This document shows positions 1-5,811 of a stretch of 9,716 nt of DNA, one piece after another (within the stretch, counting starts at the first letter, position 1; every line of letters starts with the position of its first letter). The DNA comes from Bacteroidales bacterium (GTDB lineage Bacteria; Bacteroidota; Bacteroidia; Bacteroidales; Muribaculaceae): contig SFOK01000067.1 of assembly GCA_004552395.1 (NCBI GenBank), positions 1 through 9,716 on the forward strand, given 5' to 3'. Under the pieces are notes generated by a model. The model ran no database searches and was not told the DNA's origin. It worked only from the letters and a program-made list of their open reading frames with translations. The position numbers and the translations under genes are program-made.

Positions 1-684
1 ACCGAAGACGGCCTCACCGAAGATGCTGCCGTTCATCTTGCTTGTGCCAAGCACTCGATTGACAAAAATGATAGGCACTTCCTTGATTTTGTAGCCGAGC
101 TTGTGGGCCTTGAATTTCATCTCGATCTGGAATGCGTAGCCCTTGAACTCGATCTTGTCGAGCCTTATGTCTTCGAGGACCCGACGTGTCCAGCATACAA
201 ATCCGGCCGTCGTGTCGCGCACCTTCATGCGGGTGATGAAGCGCACATAAGCCGAGGCATAGTACGACATGAGCACACGTCCCATGGGCCAGTTAACCAC
301 ATTGACTCCGGACACGTAGCGCGAGCCGACAGCCAAGTCGGCGCCTTCGCGGCAGGCAGCGAGCAATTTCGGCAGGTCGTTGGGATTGTGGGAGAAGTCG
401 GCATCCATCTCAGTGATGTAATTGTAGCCGCGGGCAAGAGACCATTTGAAGCCATGGATGTATGCCGTGCCAAGACCGAGCTTCCCTTCGCGTTCCTCGA
501 TGAAGAGACGTCCGGCATATTTACCCGCCATCAATTCCTTGACTACATTAGCCGTGCCGTCAGGCGAGCCATCGTCGATCACAAGGATATCGAAGCCTTC
601 AGGCAATGCGAGGACGGCGTCTATAATGTTGGAGATATTCTCTATCTCGTTGTAAGTGGGAATGATAACAAGTGCTTCTGACAT
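1..684 (-). CDS. Polyprenol-phosphate mannosyltransferase-like GT2 glycosyltransferase (3' end beyond window)
   Basis: This is a GT-A fold family 2 glycosyltransferase of the DPM1/Ppm1 type, which moves mannose from GDP-mannose to a polyprenyl phosphate at the cytoplasmic face of the inner membrane. The gene is read leftward from an ATG at 684 and stays open to base 1, giving 228 codons; the family is usually about 240-250 residues, so only a short C-terminal piece should be missing. The nucleotide-sugar site is visible as PTYNE (residues 9-13) and DDGSPDGT (37-44). The metal-binding DAD lies at 94-96 within MDADFSHNP, a signature close to eukaryotic DPM1. SRYVSG follows around 122-127, and KFKAHKLGYKIKEVPI near the end is the conserved core C-terminus. 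No transmembrane or GtrA-like segment is present in the visible part. A promoter sits just upstream, so it is probably transcribed separately from radA. The exact sugar and lipid are inferred from the family. Confidence 0.88.
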   Translation of the reverse strand, partial: MSEALVIIPTYNEIENISNIIDAVLALPEGFDILVIDDGSPDGTANVVKELMAGKYAGRLFIEEREGKLGLGTAYIHGFKWSLARGYNYITEMDADFSHNPNDLPKLLAACREGADLAVGSRYVSGVNVVNWPMGRVLMSYYASAYVRFITRMKVRDTTAGFVCWTRRVLEDIRLDKIEFKGYAFQIEMKFKAHKLGYKIKEVPIIFVNRVLGTSKMNGSIFGEAVFG

Positions 685-706
685 GCCGTAACTGAAAAAT
701 TTCCTA

Positions 707-714
707 CAAAGATA
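707..714 (-). promoter_or_regulatory. Bacteroidota -7 promoter element (TATCTTTG) for the GT2 gene
   Basis: Read on the minus strand, TATCTTTG is an exact match to the Bacteroidota -7 consensus TAnnTTTG. It lies 22 bases before the GT2 start codon, so transcription would begin near base 700 with a leader of roughly 16 bases. No clear -33 TTTG is present at the usual distance. The promoter call therefore rests on the -7 element, its position and the intergenic context. Confidence 0.6.
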
Positions 715-767
715 GCAAATAATCCGCAGTTAGCGCGCAGCTGACCCGAAAATATTGAAATTTCGTC

Positions 768-803
768 GGGGGGATCGGGGGGATCGGGGATCAGGGGATC
801 AGG
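768..803 (+). repeat. GATC-linked G-run repeat with G-quadruplex potential
   Basis: Five G-runs follow one another on the plus strand: six G (768-773), six G (777-782), four G (786-789), four G (794-797) and two G (802-803), separated by ATC, ATC, ATCA and ATCA. Four GATC tetramers start at 773, 782, 789 and 797, a loose 7-9 bp tandem unit. Four runs of at least four G with loops of 3, 3 and 4 bases satisfy the standard intramolecular quadruplex motif. The G-rich strand is the template strand for radA and for the GT2 gene. The radA stop codon (799-801) lies inside the last unit, and the repeat is about 55-90 bases upstream of the GT2 promoter. The motif is seen directly; folding and any role are inference. 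Confidence 0.8.
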
Positions 804-2166
804 AGAAGAGGGCGCGGCAGAGCTCGTCGACGCGGGCGACTTCTCGGATTGAGATTGTGTATTTGTCTTTGACGCCTTTGAGATTGCCCTTAGGGATATA
901 GATAGTCTTAAAGCCGAGTTTCTGAGCCTCGGCCACACGCTGTTCCATGCGGGTCACAGCCCTGATCTCGCCCGTTAGACCGACTTCGCCGGCAAATGCC
1001 ACGTCGGCCGGAATATTGAGGTCGAAATTGCTCGAGAGGATAGCGACAATCACAGCCATGTCAAGCGCCGACTCGGCTACTTTGAGGCCACCCACAATGT
1101 TTAGAAACACATCCTTGGAGGCGAGTTTGAAGCCGACACGTTTTTCAAGCACCGCGAGCAGCATATTCATGCGCCGGGGATCGAAACCGGTGACACTGCG
1201 TTGCGGAGTACCGAAAGCGGCGGTGCTCACAAGGGCCTGCACCTCGATGAGAAACGGTCGCGGTCCCTCCATGGTGACACCGACAGCCGTGCCCGATATC
1301 TTGCCGTCGCGCTCCGTGCCGAGTAGCATCTCGGCAGGGTTAGTGACCTCCCTGAGACCGTTGCGCACCATCTCGTAGATGCCGATCTCGTTGGTGGATC
1401 CGAAACGGTTCTTGATCGGGCGTATGAGGCGGTAGAGATACTGCCGGTCGCCCTCAAACTGAATCACCGTATCCACGATATGCTCGAGTACTTTCGGGCC
1501 GGCAATGGCGCCCTCCTTCGTGATGTGGCCCACAAGAATTACCGGCACGCCGCTCTCCTTGGCGTAACGCAGAAAACGAGCAGCACACTCGCGTATCTGG
1601 CTCACAGAGCCCGCAGCCGACTCTATATCTTCCGACGCAATGGTCTGTATGGAGTCAATCACCACGAGCCCCGGCTGTACATTCTCGATCTGAGTGAATA
1701 TACGGTCGATATCCGTTTCGCAGAGGATGAAAGTGTTGTCAGCGACCTTCCCGATACGGTCAGCACGGAGTTTGAGCTGATGAGCCGACTCCTCGCCCGA
1801 GACATAGAGGATAGTCTTGCCCCTCATGCTGAGTATATTCTGTAGTATGAGCGTGGACTTGCCAATACCCGGCTCACCTCCTATAAGAGTGAGGCTTCCG
1901 GCAGTCAGTCCGCCGCCCAACACTCGGTTCAGCTCCTCGCTCGGCATGTGAATGCGCGGCTCCTCCAGAGCCTCTATCCTGCTGATAGGCACCGGCTTGG
2001 AATCCCCGCGGAGCAACCCTTTGTCACTTCGGGAGCCCTGTTTCTGCACAGAGACCTTCTCCTCCACAAAACTGTTCCAGGTTCCGCACGAGGGACATTT
2101 GCCCATCCATTTGGGTGCTTCGTATCCGCAGTTGCTGCAGAAATATGCTGTCTTAGTCTTAGCCAT
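799..2166 (-). CDS. radA: DNA repair protein RadA (Sms)
   Basis: RadA is a RecA-related ATPase that promotes branch migration and processing of recombination intermediates in the cytoplasm. At 455 residues it is the usual family length and complete. Domains in order are an N-terminal C4 zinc finger (Cys 10, 13, 24, 27, with the CPSCGTWNS signature), a RecA-like core with Walker A GEPGIGKST (97-105) and Walker B LVVIDS (167-172), the RadA-specific KNRFG motif (252-256), and a C-terminal Lon-protease-like domain from about 275 to the end. The Lon-like part of RadA proteins is generally a scaffold rather than an active protease. The ATG at 2166 fits the standard MAKTKT N-terminus. It follows the TrmH-family gene by only 12 bases with no recognisable promoter between, so the two are probably cotranscribed. 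No hairpin terminator is seen after it; a G-run repeat overlaps its stop codon. Confidence 0.97.
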   Translation of the reverse strand: MAKTKTAYFCSNCGYEAPKWMGKCPSCGTWNSFVEEKVSVQKQGSRSDKGLLRGDSKPVPISRIEALEEPRIHMPSEELNRVLGGGLTAGSLTLIGGEPGIGKSTLILQNILSMRGKTILYVSGEESAHQLKLRADRIGKVADNTFILCETDIDRIFTQIENVQPGLVVIDSIQTIASEDIESAAGSVSQIRECAARFLRYAKESGVPVILVGHITKEGAIAGPKVLEHIVDTVIQFEGDRQYLYRLIRPIKNRFGSTNEIGIYEMVRNGLREVTNPAEMLLGTERDGKISGTAVGVTMEGPRPFLIEVQALVSTAAFGTPQRSVTGFDPRRMNMLLAVLEKRVGFKLASKDVFLNIVGGLKVAESALDMAVIVAILSSNFDLNIPADVAFAGEVGLTGEIRAVTRMEQRVAEAQKLGFKTIYIPKGNLKGVKDKYTISIREVARVDELCRALFS

Positions 2167-2178
2167 AAGAGAGTGCGT

Positions 2179-2931
2179 TTAAAATTGTCGACGCCTGAAT
2201 TCAGAAAGCGTGATACCGGTAGCCATAGAGACATTGAGCGATTCGGAAGTCGGTTCGCCGGGAGGGTACGACGGGATGAGGAGCGGGTCAGTGACCAGAC
2301 GACGCAGGTCAGCCGAGATACCTTTACCCTCGTTGCCCATGACGATAAAGCCGTTCGCCGCCAGAGGCTGACTGTAGATATTCTCCCCTTCGAGAAGAGT
2401 GCCGAACACTCTGAGTTGAGGATACTTACCGACCAGCGCTCCGAGATCCGTATAAAGCAGACTGACGCGCGAGATGGCGCCCATGGTGGCCTGCACCGTT
2501 TTGGCATTGAAAAGATCGGCCGTATCGTGAGAAGCCGCTATATGCCTGACACCGAACCAGTCAGCCACACGGATGATAGTACCCAGATTTCCGGGATCCT
2601 GTACCCCGTCGAGCAAGAGAGTGAGCCTGCTGCAGATACCGCTCTCCCACTCCGCCCGATCCAGCTCCGGTTTGCGGTAATAAGCTATGACATCGGCGGG
2701 AGTGGAGAGGCCGGAGAGACGAGCCATCTCGGCCGGAGAGGCCTCAAGCGCCTCAGAGCGGGGATTCTCGCTAAGCCAGCGCGGTGTAGCCACAAGGTAA
2801 TAAAGGTCGAAATGCCCAAGGGTATCAACCACACACTTGGCCCCTTCGGCACAGAAAAGACCTTCCGCATCGCGCTGCTTCTTCTGCTTCAGCCGGGCCA
2901 GACTCTGTAATTTCGTTTTCGAGATTTTCAT
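2179..2931 (-). CDS. TrmH/SpoU-family RNA 2'-O-methyltransferase
   Basis: This is a SPOUT-class methyltransferase that transfers a methyl group from S-adenosylmethionine to a ribose 2'-OH of tRNA or rRNA. The 250-residue protein has an N-terminal substrate-binding segment (about 1-100; ISKTKLQSLARLKQKKQRD resembles RlmB-like rRNA methylases). The C-terminal knotted domain carries all three SpoU motifs: DGVQDPGNLGTIIRVADWFG (108-127, with catalytic-type Arg 121), VMGNEGKGIS (197-206) and LIPSYPP followed by SESLNVSMATGI (218-240). The target nucleotide cannot be read from the sequence, so no symbol is given. It has its own promoter at 2941-2972 and is the first gene of a likely two-gene unit with radA. 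The start at 2931 is the first ATG and gives a normal family N-terminus. Confidence 0.92.
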   Translation of the reverse strand: MKISKTKLQSLARLKQKKQRDAEGLFCAEGAKCVVDTLGHFDLYYLVATPRWLSENPRSEALEASPAEMARLSGLSTPADVIAYYRKPELDRAEWESGICSRLTLLLDGVQDPGNLGTIIRVADWFGVRHIAASHDTADLFNAKTVQATMGAISRVSLLYTDLGALVGKYPQLRVFGTLLEGENIYSQPLAANGFIVMGNEGKGISADLRRLVTDPLLIPSYPPGEPTSESLNVSMATGITLSEFRRRQF

Positions 2932-2940
2932 TCCAAAGGA

Positions 2941-2972
2941 TAAAGTTAGACATTTTTGCCCGAACCTGCAAA
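2941..2972 (-). promoter_or_regulatory. Bacteroidota-type promoter for the TrmH-radA unit
   Basis: On the minus strand a -33 TTTG (2969-2972) is followed after exactly 20 bases by TAACTTTA (2941-2948), a one-mismatch copy of the -7 consensus TAnnTTTG. The spacing is what Bacteroidota sigma-ABfr promoters use. It ends 9 bases before the ATG at 2931, so the leader would be very short. It is back to back with the promoter of the plus-strand gene at 3048. Confidence 0.5.
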
Positions 2973-3012
2973 TATTGCGTCCAAATCTGCCACCGGAACC
3001 GGAAATTTTTAT

Positions 3013-3020
3013 TATATTTG
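3013..3020 (+). promoter_or_regulatory. Bacteroidota -7 promoter element (TATATTTG) for the beta-barrel gene
   Basis: TATATTTG is an exact TAnnTTTG match on the plus strand, with transcription expected near base 3027. The upstream -33 position has no clear TTTG. This element decides the downstream start: the in-frame TTG at 3018 and ATG at 3024 lie inside or before the expected transcript start, leaving the ATG at 3048 with about a 20-base leader. Confidence 0.6.
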
Positions 3021-3047
3021 CAAATGCAAACTAACCCAACCCAAACA

Positions 3048-4061
3048 ATGCTGAAAAAACTACTTACAGCCACACTCCTCCTTCTCACCGCAGCCTTCAC
3101 CGCATCGGCAGTAGAATGGACCGACACCATAGCAGTGATCAATCACGCCATAACAGCCAACATAGAGAGGACACCTAAAGCGCTGAGTCTTACCGTGATC
3201 GGCAGTGGAGCCGATCACGAGTTCTACTATCACTATTCAGCCGGGCCGGAAGGTGAAACGCTGGAGGGAGCCGACGTCACAGACCTGAGCGGCTGCGACA
3301 TAGTGGTGAGTCGCAACGCCAAGTCGCTCAACGTCGAGGCCACAGGAGCCGTGAACCGCATCTTCTCCATACCGATGGAAGACGAGAGCGCGTTCGATAT
3401 TAGCCGCACATACACGAACCCCGCCTTAGCAGTCTGCTCCAACAGCGACGGCTCCAGCTGGAGTCTGTTCAGCTCCGGTTTCTCCGTCGGATTCGTGGGC
3501 GACATCGACTCCGACACCGATATGGGGTTCAAGATGGGACAAAGCATGGAGTTCACGCTCGATAATATAGCCGGTATACAATGGAAAGACCGTACACGCC
3601 ACAATACGCTCAGCCTCGGTATCGGTGTCAATTGGCGCACATATTCACGCTCCGGCGAAGGGTTACTCAATCTCAGCGATGGCAAGATCGGCATAGCAGA
3701 AGTTGCCGGACCCGAAGGTTATGCTCCGCTTAAATCGCGACTGAAAGTATTCAGCCTGCAATTCCCACTGCGATATAACTACCACTGGAAGAAAGACTTC
3801 AACATCGGACTCATGGCGATACTCAACGTGAACACCCACGGCAGTATCAAGCAACGCTACAGAAACGGCGAAGGCGAAGTGGCCAAACTTTTTCAAAATG
3901 TCAACGGGCAGCTGCGCAAAGTGACCGTAGATTTCAAAGTCAATCTGCAATTCTGTCCCGGAGTGGCGCTCTACCTGCGTTACTCGCCCATGAAAGTGCT
4001 TAAGAAAGACGCGGGTCCGCAGTTCTCGACCCTCTCCACCGGTCTCACATTCTTTTATTGA
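3048..4061 (+). CDS. Outer-membrane beta-barrel protein of unknown function
   Basis: The 337-residue product starts with a clear Sec signal peptide: MLKK, a hydrophobic stretch (about 5-18) and a likely cleavage after Ala-Ser-Ala (19-21). Residues 22-130 form a polar, probably periplasmic or plug-like region. From about 140 onward the sequence alternates hydrophobic and polar residues with many Gly and aromatics (SSGFSVGFVGDIDSD, LSLGIGVNWRTYS, VFSLQFPLRYNYHW, VALYLRYSP). It ends in LSTGLTFFY, an aromatic C-terminus typical of outer-membrane barrels recognised by BamA. I recognise no specific family; PorT-like or general 'outer membrane beta-barrel' would be the expected label. The start at 3048 is preferred over in-frame TTG 3018 and ATG 3024 because of the promoter at 3013-3020 and the position of the signal peptide. 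It is monocistronic, divergent from the TrmH-radA unit and convergent with ald. Confidence 0.8.
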   Translation: MLKKLLTATLLLLTAAFTASAVEWTDTIAVINHAITANIERTPKALSLTVIGSGADHEFYYHYSAGPEGETLEGADVTDLSGCDIVVSRNAKSLNVEATGAVNRIFSIPMEDESAFDISRTYTNPALAVCSNSDGSSWSLFSSGFSVGFVGDIDSDTDMGFKMGQSMEFTLDNIAGIQWKDRTRHNTLSLGIGVNWRTYSRSGEGLLNLSDGKIGIAEVAGPEGYAPLKSRLKVFSLQFPLRYNYHWKKDFNIGLMAILNVNTHGSIKQRYRNGEGEVAKLFQNVNGQLRKVTVDFKVNLQFCPGVALYLRYSPMKVLKKDAGPQFSTLSTGLTFFY

Positions 4062-4108
4062 TCCGCTCCAAAGCAGTGCTGAGATAGCCGAAATAGCTTT
4101 ATCTAATT

Positions 4109-4144
4109 TAGCTATGGTAGCTATAGTAGCTATGGTAGCTATTT
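4109..4144. repeat. Four-copy 9-bp tandem repeat of the palindrome TAGCTA
   Basis: Four 9-bp units start at 4109, 4118, 4127 and 4136: TAGCTATGG, TAGCTATAG, TAGCTATGG and TAGCTATTT. The core TAGCTA is its own reverse complement, so the array presents the same site on both strands once per 9 bp. The flanks extend the symmetry: GCCGAAATAGCT (from 4087) is a near inverted copy of AGCTATTTGGC (ending at 4147). It lies in the convergent gap between the beta-barrel gene and ald, about 50 bases after the barrel stop codon. Confidence 0.8.
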
Positions 4145-4163
4145 GGCAGAGAAAGTTGCTGAA

Positions 4164-4199
4164 AAGAGGCTGCAGTTCATGGCGAACATGCAGCCTCTT
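4164..4199. terminator. Strong hairpin terminator between convergent genes
   Basis: AAGAGGCTGCA (4164-4174) pairs perfectly with TGCAGCCTCTT (4189-4199), and GTTC/GAAC extends the stem past one bulged base to a 5-base loop. For leftward transcription from ald the stem runs straight into a T-run (TTTTC), the classic intrinsic form. For rightward transcription from the beta-barrel gene the following sequence is AAACATTTATTT, a weaker tail. It probably ends ald transcripts and may serve both directions. Confidence 0.8.
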
Positions 4200-4282
4200 A
4201 AACATTTATTTGCACTGAAATTCAGCGTCGAGAGTGATCAGGGATAAAGCCTCGCGACTTCCGATTCAGCGCCCTGAGGGAA

Positions 4283-5389
4283 TTAGAGATCGAGTTTATG
4301 GAGCGGGAGGTTGAAAGCCTCAGCCACGCCGGGGAATGTAACCTTGCCATCAACGATGTTGACACCGTCGGCCAGACCCTTGTCGGCCTTGCAAGCCTCT
4401 TTCCAGCCCTTGTTGGCGAGCTTCACTGCGTAAGGCAGAGTAGCGTTTGTAAGTGCGAGTGTGGATGTGTAAGGCACGGCGCCGGGGATGTTGGCCACAG
4501 CGTAGTGAACAATACCGTCGACTACGAAAATGGGGTCGGAGTGTGTGGTGGCGTGAGATGTCTCGAAGCTACCGCCCTGGTCAATGGCTACGTCGACCAT
4601 GACTGTGCCGGGACGCATCAGTTTGAGCATATCCTTGGTAATCAGGTGAGGAGTCTTGGCACCCGGGATGAGCACGGAACCGATCACGAGGTCAGTGTCG
4701 GGAAGCTCCTGCTCGATATTGTGGCGGCTCGAATAGAGAGTCTTCACGTTCTTGGGCATAACCTCTGCGAGATGACGGAGAGTGTTGAGGTTGATATCTG
4801 TGATAGTGACGTCGGCACCGAGACCTGCAGCCATGAGGGCAGCGTTTCGGCCCACAACGCCAGCGCCGAGCACGAGAACTTTGGCCGGTTTAACGCCCGG
4901 GACACCGCCCATAAGAATGCCGCGTCCGCCCTGGGGCTTCTCGAGGAAACGAGCGCCCTCCTGGATCGACATACGTCCGGCAACCTCACTCATTGGCACG
5001 AGGAGAGGAAGACGTCCGTCGCGGTCGCGTACGGTCTCATAAGCAATACATGTAGCTCCCGATTTGAGCATGGCCTCTGTGAGAGGATAATCGCTCGCGA
5101 AGTGGAAATAAGTGAAAAGGAGCTGACCTTTGCGAACCAGAGGATATTCGGGTTCAATAGGCTCTTTCACCTTGATAATCATCTCGGCTATGGCATAAAC
5201 TTCTTCGATTGTAGGGAGCATCTTTGCGCCTGCTGCCTCATACATGGCGTCGGAAAATCCGGAGCCTTCGCCGGCTGTGGCCTGAACATAGACTGTGTGT
5301 CCGTTGTTTACGAGTTCTTTCACTCCGGCGGGAGTAGCGCCCACTCGGTTCTCATTGTTCTTGATTTCTTTGGGAATTCCTATAATCAT
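4283..5389 (-). CDS. ald: Alanine dehydrogenase
   Basis: Ald converts L-alanine, water and NAD+ to pyruvate, ammonium and NADH in the cytoplasm, and can run in reverse to assimilate ammonium. The 368-residue protein is full length and aligns by eye with the well-studied mycobacterial enzyme. Arg 15 (NNENRVGATP), catalytic Lys 75 (IIKVKEP), His 96 (TYFHF) and Asp 270 (VDVAIDQGG) fall at the equivalent positions. The NAD-binding Rossmann fold shows VLGAGVVGRNAA (173-184), with acidic Asp 198 (TITDIN) at the end of the next strand for the adenosine ribose. GGRGILMGGVPGV (154-166) is a family signature. The start at 5389 gives the normal MIIGIPKEIKNNENRV N-terminus. It stands alone, with its own promoter about 70 bases upstream and a strong terminator at 4164-4199. 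An antisense frame covers almost the whole gene but looks like a codon-bias shadow. Confidence 0.97.
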   Translation of the reverse strand: MIIGIPKEIKNNENRVGATPAGVKELVNNGHTVYVQATAGEGSGFSDAMYEAAGAKMLPTIEEVYAIAEMIIKVKEPIEPEYPLVRKGQLLFTYFHFASDYPLTEAMLKSGATCIAYETVRDRDGRLPLLVPMSEVAGRMSIQEGARFLEKPQGGRGILMGGVPGVKPAKVLVLGAGVVGRNAALMAAGLGADVTITDINLNTLRHLAEVMPKNVKTLYSSRHNIEQELPDTDLVIGSVLIPGAKTPHLITKDMLKLMRPGTVMVDVAIDQGGSFETSHATTHSDPIFVVDGIVHYAVANIPGAVPYTSTLALTNATLPYAVKLANKGWKEACKADKGLADGVNIVDGKVTFPGVAEAFNLPLHKLDL

Positions 5390-5459
5390 GGTTTCTGATT
5401 TAATAGGTTGGTAATTAGATTATTATTCGGTTGTCAGCTTCGGTATGCCTTAGCCGACT

Positions 5460-5467
5460 CAAAATTA
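5460..5467 (-). promoter_or_regulatory. Bacteroidota -7 promoter element (TAATTTTG) for ald, with A/T-tract upstream
   Basis: On the minus strand TAATTTTG is an exact TAnnTTTG match 70 bases before the ald ATG, giving a leader of about 60 bases, longer than those of the other genes here. Immediately upstream (5468-5520) the DNA is almost pure A/T tracts, resembling an UP-element or bent DNA. A textbook -33 TTTG at 20 bases is lacking (TTTTC there). Confidence 0.55.
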
Positions 5468-5520
5468 CAAAAAATGAGAAAAAAGAGAAAAATTTTTTGG
5501 CTTTTTTTTGAAAATAATTT

Positions 5521-5666
5521 TACGGCAAGAAATATCGCTTAAAAGTGCCAGAAAAGCGAAACGCCGGGAACCGGAACAAATAGGCGCCGTTCCTTCAGAG
5601 CGATGATTCCCCTGAGAGTATATCAGGTGACGGAGAGTAGGACGAAGGACCGGGATTAGAGAAAGC
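5521..5666. other. Gene-free stretch with several small inverted repeats, function unknown
   Basis: This is the unexplained middle of the 422-base gap between ald and glgB. It has no convincing coding frame; a minus-strand frame crossing it (5465-5782) includes the terminator and the A/T tract and has no recognisable domain. Small inverted repeats are TCGCTT/AAGCGA (5535-5540 with 5554-5559), CCGG-GAA-CCGG (5564-5574) and CCTGA/TCAGG (5611-5615 with 5623-5627). No known riboswitch, tRNA or RNA family is recognised. Confidence 0.4.
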
Positions 5667-5729
5667 CCCGCAGAAAAAGCGGGAGGCTGCATCGCCGCGC
5701 ATTTCTCTCTGCGAAAGCGATACAGCCTC
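5667..5729 (-). terminator. Double-hairpin terminator region downstream of glgB
   Basis: Read leftward from glgB, GAGGCTGTATCGC (5717-5729) pairs with GCGATGCAGCCTC (5683-5695) through one G-U pair, and an inner CGC/GCG adds to the stem. It is followed directly by CCGCTTTTTCTGCGGGG, which supplies a T-run and a second small stem (5667-5671 with 5679-5683). It begins about 82 bases after the glgB stop codon. The stem core GAGGCTGCA is shared with the terminator at 4164-4199. Confidence 0.6.
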
Positions 5730-5811
5730 ACTGCTGTGTGATTATGTCCCGAAGGAGAATATAACCGAAAACAGTTAATCAAAATCAGGGGAACAGACTC
5801 CGCCGGACCGT

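Noticed and set aside
1948..2910. Plus-strand frame of 320 codons opposite the TrmH-family gene and the radA start
   Set aside because: It crosses two real genes and the gap between them and has no recognisable motif.
4109..4144. Possible CRISPR array in the 9-bp tandem repeat
   Set aside because: The units are far too short, with 3-base spacers and no cas genes. It is a simple tandem palindrome repeat.
4298..5398. Long plus-strand frame (366 codons) antisense to ald
   Set aside because: It mirrors ald almost exactly, has no recognisable domain or promoter, and is Cys/His-rich in a way expected from reversed codon bias. The ald frame has all catalytic residues.
5465..5782. Minus-strand frame of 105 codons in the ald-glgB gap
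   Set aside because: It overlaps the glgB terminator hairpins and the A/T tract of the ald promoter, has no recognisable domain, and ends in a run of Lys/Phe codons from the A/T tract.
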